Shown piece after piece: positions 23,921 to 36,209 of a stretch of 64,000 nucleotides of DNA (position 1 is the first letter of the stretch; the number at the start of each line of letters is the position of its first letter). A program made the position numbers and the translations under genes. Where the stretch lies: NCBI GenBank assembly GCA_963920665.1, contig OY987263.1, positions 43,311,218 through 43,375,217 of the forward strand, given 5' to 3'. A model generated the notes under the pieces. That model searched no databases and was not told where the DNA came from. It saw nothing but the letters and a program-made list of their open reading frames with translations. Origin of the DNA: Straminergon stramineum. Its lineage: Eukaryota; Streptophyta; Bryopsida; Hypnales; Calliergonaceae.

Positions 23921-25124
23921 CATATGTTGACAAGCGTGAAGCTCGTTGTCACGCTGGAGGATGCAGGGTAGAGGATGTCCTTCCCACTTTTGCAAAAAGC
24001 GACGAATACGTGCAGGCATTGCCTCGTGGGAGGCAGTGGGGGCTGGATCTCTGGGCCAGCTCGCTAGGGTGTAAATTTATTAATGTTTTCGCCTTCGAAT
24101 CGATTGGAGGACTCTGACTCGCTGTTCAAATTGTGGAATGGAATGCGATTTGACAAAACTCCGTCATCTTCAGAACTCGACTAGGCTACCTTAATTCGGG
24201 TTTACTTTTCGGGCTAACTTGAGTTGATGAAGAAGTAACTCGCCTCAGGAATTTTTTTTGTATGCAATGCGGAATTGTGGAAGTGTCAAAAACGACCTTA
24301 CACCATAATTGTTCTTATTAAATACATAGGTGCATCATGAAGTTGAGTTTCAAAAGTCCATAGTGTATTCATACATTTTCAGAAATTTACAAGAATTTTA
24401 AAAAAAAATTCATGATCTTCGATTGAAATCGTGTTGAAAATAGTCACTTGTGTTGATTGCACACCAGAGTATGCAGAATTGCTGAAGTGGATGTTAATAA
24501 GCAATTTCACCTTAGTGCCTGGAATCCTCGTCTTCGGATCGAACTTACTTTCCAGAAATTAAATCGAGTACATGAGTACATCGGGGTTGGAGTGAAATTG
24601 AATCCGTCCGTACCTGATGTTCAAGGAAACGACGTTTCATTCCGATCAATAGATTTCCTGACCGTTTCTTGCAGAACGATCAATTGCAAGAGTTGGCCCG
24701 GTCTGCGCTAAAGAAGTAGAACCCCAGACTGAGTACGTACTTGGCTAACCTGACTTAATTAGCTGCTGCGAGAGGTTGAAGATTTCCCTTCACTCATGAA
24801 TTGCACACAATTTCCTTAACTTCCGCCCCGTTGCAGGCATTCAATTCCATGTTGCAGCAATCCTCGTCCACGAGTCAAACTCGGGTTCCAGGGTTTCAGC
24901 CATTCGCAACGGCGCAGTGGTTGGTGACGGCTCTAGACAAATCGCCTGCAGTCGCAAACAGGACAGACGAGTCGTGAGCTAGTTGTCGAGGTCGACAGCC
25001 AGATCCAAAATCACTCTCACTGGGATCGAATTATCGTGCACGTTTTCCTATTTGGTTATAAGATAGGAGGCATTCCGAATCGCCCCTATAAATATTTGTT
25101 TGTGAAATGGACATGAGATGGTCC
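23921..25124. other. Upstream flank of Lhcb copy C
   Basis: About 23990-24150 is similar to the flank of copy B, and 24840-25010 to the orphan flank at 10.1-10.3 kb. No gene of its own is supported; the 24457-24711 frame lacks recognisable domains. Confidence 0.45.
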
Positions 25125-25354
25125 TTAACCCTTAAAAGACAGACTGGTGACCGTGGAAATCATGGCTTTTGGAACCGTGTGACATCATCTACTTTAAAAA
25201 AACCAAAAATATCCATTGGAGGTCAAACTACTGTAGAAGATTTTCCCTCTCCACCCCTAATTCCAAGGATGAATAGTTGCACTTCTGTCCTACACAAGAA
25301 AATTCCTTGTCATCCATCAGACACCAAACGTCCGCGTCGTCGTTTAAGGGTTAA
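25125..25354. mobile_element. TTAACCCTTAAA MITE, copy 1 (230 bp)
   Basis: Begins TTAA-CCCTTAAAAGAC and ends GTCGTTTAAGGG-TTAA. The interior (TGGTGACCGTGG, ATCATC, CATTGGAGGTCAAACTACTG, ATGGATG-type segments) recurs in the copies at 25854, 32626, 39950 and 40178. TTAA on both sides with CCC...GGG termini resembles piggyBac-type insertion. There is no coding capacity. Confidence 0.75.
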
Positions 25355-25853
25355 ATTGACCTCTATATTCATTAAACGGATCTAGAAAAAACAAACTGTA
25401 ATTTATTGCAAGAGCCAATCATTGTCCTTGCTTTCCCTGTTTCTCTTTACAAGTTCTAAGTGAACAGTTTATGAAAGACCTAGGGTCATAAATAGGGGCC
25501 TATTATACAACTTGTTTGAAAATTCATAACTAATTCAACAATACTTCAAAAAATATGAAATGACTTGCATTACATTCTACATCTATTTCTTTTTGTCAAA
25601 AAAATGAGCTATACCTATTCCCATTGAAAGAAATATATGAAAAAGGTAGCCTAGCCCTTGGACTATGAGTGATTTTTGAGCCTCCTACCTTAAAATTTCT
25701 TCTTAGATTTGCTGATTTTTCAAGCAATGATTGTTTGGGTGTTACATTAGGAAGGCCCATGTCCTTGGATTGTATTTTTTCTCATAATTTATGCACATCA
25801 ACTTTTTCAAGGAGATCCAATGGGATGTATTTATGAGGTAATTTTTTCATAAA

Positions 25854-26091
25854 TTAATCCTTAAGGGACAATTTGGTCACAGTGGAAATCATCCTTTCGG
25901 ATACCATGTGAGTTATTTGCTTAATAATATACAAGAGCATTCATTGGATGTCAAACTACTTTGTAAGACCTTCCCTTTCCACATAAAATTCCAAAGGATG
26001 AACATTTGCACTTCCATCTTAGTATCTTACAGAGGAGGATTCTTTGTCATCTATTGGACAATAATTTTCTGTTGGGTTATTCAAGGGTTAA
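25854..26091. mobile_element. TTAACCCTTAAA MITE, copy 2 (238 bp)
   Basis: TTAA-TCCTTAAGGGAC at the left and TTCAAGGG-TTAA at the right. Shares the internal order of copy 1: TGGTCACAGTGGAAATCATC, a GTCAAACTACT block, then a GTCAT-TGGACA block near the right end. It is more diverged than copy 1. Confidence 0.65.
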
Positions 26092-28390
26092 ACCACTCAC
26101 CAAATATTCTCATAACATTATTAATTAATGCTCAAGCTTTTCTACTCCCTAAGAAAACAAAAGCCCCCTAGCATTAGAGGACAATTAAGGGCTTCAAGAG
26201 CTTGTTTCAGGGTTGTTCCTTGCATTGTTCCTTGTACTACCAAAAATTGGAAACCAAACCATAATGGGCTAAATTTCAGAGTTTTTGAAAAAAAAAAATT
26301 CCCCAAAATTTCTAGAAAGTACTAATAGAATTAAAAATGAAATTTAAAAAAATAATTAAAAATAATATTATTTTCTGAAGTGGTAGTGACTGCCATGTCA
26401 TGCTGCTAATGTGGCGAGTTCCCATAGTCTGGGAACTCAAAAATAACTTGCGGCTTCTTCATGCCCTCAAATTTCATTTAATGGCATTGATTCTACCCAA
26501 TTTCCTGCTTCACACAATTTATATCTCTCTCCAACCAACCTAAGGCTCTCAATCTGCAAATTAAACTACATTCTTTCTAAGGGATCTTGAAAGAGATTAC
26601 CCCAATTTGAAAAGGAGAATGGTTTTAGTTGGTTGACAATGATATACTCCAATTCCCTCACTACAAGGTAATGGACAATGCACAATTAGCAACAAGGTAT
26701 GATATGCTTAGTTTCAAACTAACATTAAATTCAGTGATATGCCATATTAGGAAAAATACAAAGCTAGTATCAATTGCAAAGTTTGGGTCAATACAAAAAT
26801 TTATTTAAGTGGGAATTTGCATTATAGTGTAAATTGATATTTTAGCATGCTTGATTTTAAAATAGTGTGATTTTGGATAATTGGTGTATCACTTACTAAT
26901 AGAATAAATAAATGTAATAGATGTCAAAAAAGGAATAGAAAATGCCACTTAATAGATGACTCTAGTAAATCATCTTGTAAGAGAAATGAGAATGATCTTA
27001 TATAAAGTAGGCATTGTTGATCAGCCCTATGGTTGATGCATACATTTAGAACTACTTTGATTTTTACTTATTTTTATGCAATGAAATGAAAAATTAGAGA
27101 ATTTTCCACATGCATTTCAATCAACTCTTTTTTTAGGGAAATTTTTAAGGAAAAAAAGACACAATATAGGTGGTCAAAGGAAAACATATAGCTTCCCATT
27201 ATTGTCTATGAAGGAGACTATTCTTGCTCATTTCCATACTAATGTGGCTAACATTTAACATACATGAATAGGGAACTCAAAGCTAAAGTTCACTTAAAAG
27301 GTAGATTGAAAATTTAGCAAGTAGAGACTTTGAGTGCAAGGTGGCCAATTAATCATAGAATGGCAAGTTAGTTGCCTTGGAAATCATCCCTTTTGATACC
27401 ATGTGAATCATTTGCTTCAAAAAAACCAAAACACTCATTGGAGGTCAAACTATTGTGCAAGACCTCCCCTTTCCACACAAAATTCCAAAGATGAACATTT
27501 GCACTTTCGTCTTACAGAGAAGAATGTTGTCATCCATAGGACACTTTTAGGCTGTAAGGTTACACATGCTTCTAATGACAATGGTTTAAATTCTAATAAC
27601 ATTTAGTCCAAGGACTCCCCAAAGTAGGAGATGATACTCCAGAAGATGACATACAAATTCGACTATTTCTCAACATGCACTTCAGCAGTATCGATTCAGA
27701 AGACCTAATACTACCCCAAATTAAGAGACAATCAGACTTCTCAATTATTCATGCTGAAAGAAAAACATTTCTCCATTGAATGTAAGGTCGGAGGTGCTAC
27801 AAGTCTTGAATTAACTCCTTGAAGGACTTGCACACTTCTAAGCATCTGTCATTCAATATTTATGTGAATGAGAAATGCAAGCCTCATGTACTCACTTTAC
27901 TCGAATGTTCTAGACTTTTGTATACTTATGTGTGAGCTAAAGAATTTGGAATGGCGTAAGCCAGTCCAGCAATGTCCCAACTCTGAAATGTTTTTGGTAC
28001 AATGAAGGATCCAATATGTGCCTCAATGTTACACAATGTGTTTACAGCTCAAATTGTTTTAACTACCCCTCCCCATTTATACAGACTCAATTTACTTCAC
28101 CTTGAAACCAGCTCTTCATAGAGAGAGGACACCACCGAATTCTTAACTCCATGGAACAGGTCAACCTGATTTGCAAGTACTCATAAACATAACGGCAGAT
28201 GATCCAGTGTGGATTGGTAACCGGAGAACAAAAACGACACGCTGTTCACGAACAACAGGTTCAGTATTCAGGATATTTTCCAGAGCCATAAAACAATCCG
28301 ACGATGTGGACGTCCATGTCAGAATTGATACCATGGATGCGTACTAAAATATATCATCGCAACTTCCATTTCCCTCGAAGTTCAACTCCA
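26092..28390. other. Intergenic, no gene seen
   Basis: AT-rich apart from the partial MITE at 27365-27575. 27.6-28.4 kb is more balanced and probably includes the 3' flank of copy D. No gene or RNA is supported. Confidence 0.4.
27365..27575. mobile_element. TTAACCCTTAAA MITE, partial copy
   Basis: The interior matches copy 2 (CCTTTTGATACCATGTGA, CATTGGAGGTCAAACTA, AAAATTCCAAAGATGAACAT), but neither end shows the TTAACCC terminus. This is a decayed or truncated member. Confidence 0.6.
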
Positions 28391-29579
28391 TCAAGACATT
28401 ACATTAGAACAGCATATTAGTGCAAAACCATGTCCCGAAAGGCATCGGAAGCAGAATTCGAGACAATCAAATTTTATTTCCATCCACAGAGGCTCTGTTA
28501 AAAATGCGACAATCACAAGGGCAAAACAGGGGATTGCAGAATGCTCAGTCGAAGGAAACGTCATCGCGCTTGCTGGTGTAATTTCGGCAGATTCCCGGGC
28601 AAGCGATCGATCTAGCTGCCGGGGGGTGAAGTTGGTGGCGTACGCCCAAGCGTTGTCGGCCACGGGGTCGGCCAAATGGTCACTCAAGTTCTCGATGGGA
28701 CCCTTGCCAGTCACGATCGCCTGGACGAAGAAACCGAACATTGAAAACATAGCCAAGCGCCCGTTCTTGATCTCCTTCACCTTCAACTCAGCGAAGGCTT
28801 CGGGGTCGTCAGCCAAGCCCAAGGGGTCGAATTGACCGCCAGGGTAGGTGGGGTCAGTCACATCGCCCAAAGGCCCTCCAGCTACCCGGTAGCCCTCAAT
28901 GGCGCCCATCAAGATCACCTGAGAAGCCCAGATGGCCAAAATGCTCTGAGCGTGCACCAGGCTGGGGTTGCCCAAGTAATCCAAGCCTCCGCTTGCAAAG
29001 ATCTGGGACCCAGCCTTGAACCAAACAGCTTCGCCGAACTTGACGCCGTTCCTGGTCAACAGTTCGGGAGTGACGCACCCCAAAGCTCCCAGCATGGCCC
29101 ATCGCGCGTGGATGACCTCCAACTCCCTGTTGCGAGCGAACGTCTCGGGGTCGGAAGAAAGCCCCGCGGTGTCCCAGCCGTAGTCTCCGGGGTACACACC
29201 GGTCAAGTAAGAAGGCGTGTTCTCGGAGAAGGGACCCAACCATTTGTTGCGGTCCGATCCATACCTGCCAAAACACCAAGTCTCATCAGCATGGCTTAAC
29301 TTCCTCCGCAACCATAACCAACCTACATTGTCCCCGAAACAGCAATCCGTGATTGGCCGATGTCCACAACACCCTCCACACCAGGAAATTAAAAACTATA
29401 GAGGAATTCATACAATTTGATTGAGAACCCGCAACCAGGACTCACCAGGGGCTTCCGCCGGCCTTGGCCATGGTCACACGGGCCTTGCCCGCGCCAACCT
29501 GCTTGGAGAGCTCATTGACAGGCTTGAGCAAGGACTGTCCAGCCAGGGCTGTGGACACGCAAGCGGTAGTGGCCGCCAT
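28391..29579 (-). CDS. LHCB: LHCII chlorophyll a/b-binding protein, Lhcb copy D, frameshifted C-terminus
   Basis: Exons 29446-29579 and 28391-29264 (181-bp intron) give 335 aa as read. The core is complete, with WYGSDRNKW and all ligand motifs, but this is the most diverged copy ([36 protein letters not shown]). Near the end, a run of six G on the plus strand (28621-28626) stands where the paralogues have five. The extra base shifts the frame after NFTP, so the normal Gly-Ser-stop (still visible at about 28613-28621) is bypassed. The protein instead continues with 74 extra residues, including the hydrophobic stretch [10 protein letters not shown]. Either the mutation is real or it is a homopolymer sequencing error; without the extra G the product would be a normal 261 aa. 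Confidence 0.88.
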
Positions 29580-29681
29580 GTCGACAAGATTAGTGATACC
29601 AAGCTCCTGTACACTATACAATCAAGTTTTCGAAATTGCTGGCGCAAACTGTAGGTGAGGTCTAGACGCAATGGTTGATAA

Positions 29682-29815
29682 TTTATATGCAGTCGCCGTT
29701 GCTTCGAGAGAACATACAGCCAAGTCTGATCGAGGTGGAATGGAGACGATTGGGTGGGGTGGTGCACATGCGCAGGATAAGCCCATCCGAGGATTTCTTG
29801 GATGGCTGATTTGGC
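29682..29815 (-). promoter_or_regulatory. Promoter footprint of Lhcb copy D
   Basis: Gene strand: GCCAAATCAGCCATCCAAG with GAAATCC (29815 downward), then GGGCTTATCC, where a GATA/I-box (GGATAAG in reverse) replaces the CCAAT of copies A and B, then CCCAATC at 29748-29754 and ATATAAA at 29682-29688, about 103 bases before the ATG. Confidence 0.7.
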
Positions 29816-32625
29816 ATCTGGAGATGGTGACCCTACCGGTAAGCGAGAATTTTGCAACTTTTTTTTTGGCGCAAACTCGGTACAGTAAGCGAACCTGGAT
29901 TTTTCATTCGGGACTCATATGGGGAATCATCCTCTTCGTATCGCAGAGTTGTTGCTGTATTTCGGCGAGTGGAGTTCTTCAGTCGTGTGAAATCTTTACA
30001 ACAAGTGCTATCAGGTGTGCGGCTGGTGTTAACTGCGGAGTCCGGACTGGTGCACGTTGATTTCATAGGGATTCGGGGATTCCCAGACACAGTACTTTCG
30101 ACACTGTGTCACAAAGACCTCCGGAGGTGAAGCATCCCTATGCAGAGATAAACTATAAGAATCCGTTCAAATTTTCGATGGAAAATCTCGAAATTGAAGA
30201 GGAGGTCTACAAATTTAGGGGGGAGTCACGGTGCTCCCAATACCTTTTAGCTAGTTCGAGGAAATGTTTCACCGTCTCCAAGGCAGAGAACGACTTTGTC
30301 TACAACCTCTGTGAACTAAGCGACTCGGAGTGAAGAGCACTCGCCACGTTGTAAACTTCAACCAGTTCAGGGACAGAGCTCGTAGATCTTGCTGCCACCT
30401 TGAGCGCCTTCCTATTGAATGTCCACTCCAGAGTTTGTCTCCCCAAAATAAACTTGTATGCACAAAAAATTGGTCAAACCTTGTCGAAAAGATAGATAAA
30501 TTTTGACAGAATTTTGCATGGAAGTGTGCTATAGTTGCAAGAGGAGGATTGGAATTGTTGGCCTACAAAGTTCTACGGTCAAGAGGCTCGTGAAAAGCAG
30601 AGGAGACAACTTTTTCAACCTTCAGAAATCTAATTTTTAACATTATCGATAGACTCAAACGTTTTGGTTGCTTTCAGTTTGACAATTAGACAAGACTACT
30701 CATAGAATTTAGCTTAACCCTACTCACATAGATACGTAGACATCATGAAACTTGTTGAAAGCAGTTCCGATCTCTGAAAAAAATGAAAATTGTTTTCTAA
30801 TTCCAACGCATCATGGAAGTCTGCCCTTGGTGAGTATATTCCCATAAGGATTGGGTTAAACCCTAAAGTGATCAGAACTCTATCTACTTCTCGTTGACAT
30901 TAAATTTTTGTTTATTAATTTGATGTTGAATTAACTACTGGGGTCACTCACTGAATATCAGCACTCTTTGCGCAAGGTGTCCGCTTCGTCAGTTTGTCTG
31001 CAGAATTTCAACTAAAAGATAAGCCTGGGGTTACATTACTCTTGCAACATCAATGATGTGTGTAACTGACTACTGCTGAAAAATATCCATTCAATGTTTG
31101 CACACGTGAATTAAATTTTTGGATGCACATTTTTTTGTTATACATTTTGGGAATATAATTTGTGCCCACATGTGAGTTCGGATGCATTTTGTATGAATTA
31201 TTGAGTGCATTGATCTCAAAAATTCAATTTCTGTAATTATTGAAGGACTATTGAAGAATTGGCACTTGAGGTCATTTCACTTAAATTGTCATTGGAGGGC
31301 AATGGCTCAAAAATTTATCTTTTAGACCATTAAAACAACATTTGAAAACTTTTTAAAACTCAAAATCATAGTCCACCTTATGAATGTTGATTCTCATAGG
31401 GGTGAAGTGTGTAATTTGGGTCTCCTTGAACACAAACTTGAACTCAAATTTTTTAAATGCATACATATTGCACAATATATTATAAATGTCTTCTTATCTT
31501 TTCATTGTGGAGCTTTTTAGCAAGTATGCTTTACTATATGTGTAGAGAAAGAGAAATAACTCTAACCATTTTAGACTTTGACATACATTAAGAGTCTTTT
31601 CATCTTGGAGTTCCACAATAAAAAAACAAAGGTTGTGAACAGGTTATACTAGACTATATACCTCTATTAGAAGGAAGGCTATATTAATACTTTTCCTAAA
31701 ATTATGATAGATGTAGAGTGTGTTTAAATGGTGTAAACCTATGTTTATCATGATAGAGCAATGTTATTCAATAAAGTTTGGTTGGTTTTTAATTGACGTT
31801 TGTGTGATAATATGTAGGGGGAATATTTGATTTTTATATTATTAATAGTATTAGGAATGTAATTGATAACATTTTTTGGTAGTGATAGAATTTTGTGTAG
31901 TTTAGAGGATTGATTGTACAAGTCTAATTCCTCTAGCATCAGTTGTAATCACTACAAGAAGTTCAATATTCCATCCAATGTTATTGATGTTATCCATGAG
32001 TGGTTGATATTATCATTGTACATTTATCATACATGCCTTCCACCAATAAAATCTCTTGCATGCTAACATTCTACTAAATTCCAAATGTAGAAATAACCAT
32101 TCCCATTAATTTCAGTTGGTGTGTATAGATGGAGTCAAAATCACAATTAGGTGTTATTTTTTCCACGTAGACCAATGATAATCAATAATATTAAAATTCC
32201 AAGTGAACCCATTCTCACAGATGGCATTCATTCGCAAGCCAAGGAAACTAAAGAGAAACCAAATGTTGTTGTCAATATAGGAGGCGACCCATTTTCCAAT
32301 CACCCCCCATTTCCGCCTAGTAGACTTCTTACTTTCTATTTAGGTACTAATGAGCAATGATTAATTATGGTGCACGCTCCCAGAGTAGTTGTGGCACATT
32401 ATGATTGGCTACAAGACTCTCAATATTGCAACCAACCCTCGGTCAAAAATAGGAAGGCCTACATGACCAATATGGGTCAAATAGAATCTTGAGCTAAAAA
32501 ATTCACACTAATTCTATTTTGAGAAATACAATTTTGTAAAATTAGGGAATCCTTCCAAATTCTACTTTTGTGCACACAAAAATTTCCCCACTCAAGAAAC
32601 CCACATTCCATATATGCGTCATTGC
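29816..32625. other. Intergenic, no gene seen
   Basis: 29.8-30.5 kb is GC-balanced and belongs to the upstream flank of copy D, without clear similarity to the B and C flanks. From 30.5 kb on it is AT-rich and no gene is supported. Confidence 0.4.
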
Positions 32626-32855
32626 TTAACCCTTGAATGCCGGGTTGGTGACCATAGTAATCAGCCATTTTGGGACCGTGTAACATCATCCACTTTTAAA
32701 AAATCAAAAATACTCATTGGGAGTCTAACTACTATAGAAGATCTCCCCTTTCCACCCCTAATCCCCTGAATGAATAGTTGCAATTCTATCCTAGAGAGGA
32801 GAATTTGTTGTCATTCATCAGACAAAAAATGTCCGCTGCGTCATTTAGGGGTTAA
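32626..32855. mobile_element. TTAACCCTTAAA MITE, copy 3 (230 bp)
   Basis: TTAA-CCCTTGAATGCC at the left and GTCATTTAGGGG-TTAA at the right, the same length as copy 1. The interior follows copy 1 closely: GGTGACCATAG, GTGTAACATCATCCACTTTT, TCCACCCCTAAT, TGAATAGTTGCA. Confidence 0.75.
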
Positions 32856-32928
32856 GTTGTTGGAAATGGATCGCCTAACTTATTATTTTGTGGGCAACAA
32901 ACAGATCCAAATTCCCGAATGCCAGACC

Positions 32929-33078
32929 CTCCGGAGCAGTGATCCCCAAGCCGACTAAATTTCGCTTGGTTGCTATTTAATTTCTTCATGCCCTCAATGT
33001 TAAATTCAAAAAAATCTTCTATAAAAATGAACATTTAGCTAATTTCCCTGAACCCCTTTTGGGATCGCTGCTCCGGAG
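32929..33078. repeat. Inverted repeat around CTCCGGAGCAGTGATCCC
   Basis: CTCCGGAGCAGTGATCCC at 32929-32946 is inverted at about 33061-33078 with one mismatch. The 114-base spacer is AT-rich. It lies just beyond MITE copy 3. The downstream GC-balanced stretch up to 33.3 kb has a 71-codon frame with no recognisable domain. Confidence 0.5.
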
Positions 33079-33279
33079 TCTTTCCTTCACTGCAGCTCAA
33101 TCACTTTCAGCGTCCATCAACTCCCGAAATCCTGCGTTTGCTTCACCCTCTCCAACCACTGCTCAGAAACTCCTTATCTATGAAATCTTTACGGTGGAGA
33201 TGATCCACATTACTGATATCCATTTGAGCGTCAGATTTCGACAAGTCTCTCTATTTATGTGGAGAAGGATTTGAAATTT

Positions 33280-34641
33280 GTTTGTGCAGTGATTGGCAAG
33301 TTTACTATAGTATTTGAAATGTCTAAAGTTTTGAAATATTGCAAGGGAAATGCCCAAAATATTGCAGGAATATTATAAACTTTCTTGAAAGAAATTGTCA
33401 AAAATCTGAGGATGGGTGTTTTTCTACCACCCTACTTAGTTACCGGATGGTCAAGGATGGCATCTCCTGATGAAAATATTTTTCAACATGGTTAGAGATG
33501 ACTCTAAACTATTCAATGATAGTGGAAAGGTACCCAAACCAAATGACGTGGTTGTAGGTTTGATACCTAGCAGTGACAAGTTGTTTATCTGGTGTGAAAT
33601 CAACTTCTCAACCTAATAGAAAACCCTTGGAGTGTATTGTTCAACACACTTGTGTCAAGAAAAAGAATTAATGAATAGATAAATGAGGTTCAAAAGATTC
33701 TAAGAATAAGATATGTTGCAAGATTTTTTATGCTACACAAGGAAATGTCTTTTGAAAAGATAATTTTCCAAAAATATTGACATCTATGTGCAGATTTTTT
33801 TTATTGACCTTGTACACCAAATATAGTAGTAAATATCTAGATTTCTTATGGAGTTGGGTGAGTGCAAGATATGATATATCAATATTATTTGTTGCATTCT
33901 GCAAATAATGGGTGAATTCTTATATTGATTTCAAATAAATTTTGAAGACATTTAAAAAAGGAGCCAATATTTGCATTAAGAAGATTTTATCTTAAGAAGA
34001 TTAAGCTCAAAATAAAATAATGGAACTAAATAAAAGCAAGAGCTAAGGAAGTGCAAAGTCTCAAGATAACAAATACTTTGACATTTTACTAGATAAAATG
34101 TAATAAAATAATTGAAAAATAAATAAAAAGCCATTCATAATAAACCTATGGGGGTGCCTTTGCATCAAAAGAAGCATCAAAATACGTTTTTTCATTTTTA
34201 AAATGTACACAAAAAGAGGTTCACTTTGTCAACTTTTATACCATATAGAAATCATTATTTTAAGAAAAACTCCATGCAATAGCTTTTGATCTTGGAGACT
34301 TCCCTTGTTTGAAACTTCTTTGATTTGCGCATTATTACCTTGTTCTTGAAAAAACGAAATATTAATCAACTCACAAAGTTTTCAAAAATAAAGTTAGCAA
34401 AGGCAACAAATATAACTTGTTGTGGAATTCATCACCTAATTTTGGTGATGATAGCAAAATCTTCTCCACCTTTGATGTTCAGTTCACTAATTTTCCATCC
34501 CTTCTTTGTAATAGAAGTTATCCCCTCATTGCTTTTACCACTTTTTCTTCAAGTTTATTGGAGCTACCACTGGTAAAAAAACATGCTTTGAAACATAGTC
34601 TCATATATCCATCATTTGACATCCAATACATGTCTTAAAAC
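33280..34641. other. Intergenic with a fragment of the TGATTGCA transposon family
   Basis: AT-rich and without a supported gene. About 34050-34310 resembles part of the elements at 21 and 36 kb (GTGCAAAGTCTCAAGA, then TGTACACAAAAAGAGGTTCA and ACTTTTATACCATA), so it is a decayed third member without visible ends. Confidence 0.45.
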
Positions 34642-35218
34642 TTAACCCCTAAAGGACCAAATGACCATTGAATGTATGCTGGTAATCTTGGGTAGGTTTG
34701 TATGAAGTCATTTTCTAATGGATGTTCTTCAAATTTTGATACAAAGTGTGAACATGTATCCCTTAAGTGGGAATATAATTTTTTTCTAATCGGGTGCCTG
34801 GATCAAAAGTTATGTTGTCCTAAATTTTTTGGGAAGCTTGGGCAACGTGTGCAAAACACCTCCTCTACTTCTGAAATTTGGCAAGTATGTAACTTACATG
34901 ATATAAGATGCAAATGTCAATAAAACAAACCCACGTGTAGTGTAAAAATCTCACTTTAGGAGGAGTTATAGGTTGTTGGTCCTATCATGCAAGGTCGAAA
35001 AAACCCTTTTTTTCCTAACTTCAAACATTATAATCTTTCAATCCATATGGTCAAAATTTCTGAAATTTTTTCCACACATTCCCGTAGTATTCTAGTACAT
35101 ATTTGTATGGTTGAATTTTGAAAAAAAACTTTTTTTTTCATTTTTTTTTCATTGCCCTAAAAAGTGGCAGTTTTTCACAATTTGTGTCTAAAATGTGCCT
35201 CGGTCCTTTAGGGGTTAA
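34642..35218. mobile_element. TTAA-flanked transposon with 17-bp perfect inverted repeats (577 bp)
   Basis: The left end TTAACCCCTAAAGGACC is exactly inverted at the right end, GGTCCTTTAGGGGTTAA (35202-35218). There is no transposase frame. The right half resembles, in inverse, the element end at 51529 next to the plastocyanin gene (shared TTTCTGAAATTTTTTCCACA-like block). It belongs to the same terminal-motif group as 13128 and 47539. Confidence 0.8.
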
Positions 35219-36209
35219 GTCTACTCCTCTAATTTAACATTCAATAGCTTTCATACCCACTACCTTCATGCACCTTGCTCATGACATTGAACCTCTATGT
35301 AACCACTTCACTATTGATGAAGAACTATTGGATGTGGAATATTCCACAATATCTACTATAGAGCTAGGGTAGTGACAATGTATGCCCTTGAATGTTATGA
35401 ACATGATTGATCAATTTCAACATCATTTTTTTTCTTTTTGTAGTTCTAATGGCATTGCTTTTTCTAACAAGTGGATCGACTTGGTAAATCATTTGGAGTG
35501 CAAATTTTTAAGAAGTTCCCATTTTTCCTTTGGTAAATGGATTCTACGTCTATGCTTCAGCCTAAAAGCTCATCCATGCAAAATCTGCCCTAAGGTAGGA
35601 GGTCCAAAAAGCATCCATTTAAGAGTTCAAATTGAATTTAGGGAGGTGAAACTTCTTTAAATGTATTTTAATAAATTGTCCTTGTTAGACACATAGAATT
35701 GGCATCCAACCAAAGTCATTTCATATTTTAGAAATAGTACAAGATGGTCATGAAGCCTTGGCTAGTATCACAATCCTCACTTCAAGGTGTGCCTATGAGA
35801 CCTTGGTGAGCAAGGGGGCCCTTGCTTTATAAGAAATTAGGTGAATTGAAATGAGGAGTCCCGAGCAAATAAAATGTCATAGCTCTCTGATTGGGATAAA
35901 GTGGAAGGCATGTTGTACATGCTTGAAAATTTTGTGAGAGTACGCATTCATGGGTCCAAAGAATGCAAGGATCCAAGTTGTAAGTCAAAAGATATGGCTA
36001 CTCAAAGTTGGCAATGTCCCAACCATGAAGCCAAGGTAAGAGAAGTGAAAGAGGTGATTTTAGGAGGATTCCCTCATCCAAGTAGGGCGTGTTGCATATC
36101 GATAGAAAGCTACGAAGACAAGGATTATAGAATGCTAAAGCTCATAAAGATCTTAGACATGAGCTAGAAGTTATGGACAATTAAAGGAGGGTAGAGTTGC
36201 ATAGAAGGG
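35219..36209. other. Intergenic, no gene seen
   Basis: Short frames at 35382-35660 and 35901-36167 have some codon-like character but no recognisable domain. They may be remnants of a decayed element. No gene is called. Confidence 0.35.

Noticed and set aside
33059..33274. 71-codon frame starting MGSLLRSLSFTAAQSL, resembling an organelle transit peptide
   Set aside because: No mature domain follows and the start overlaps the inverted repeat at 33061-33078.
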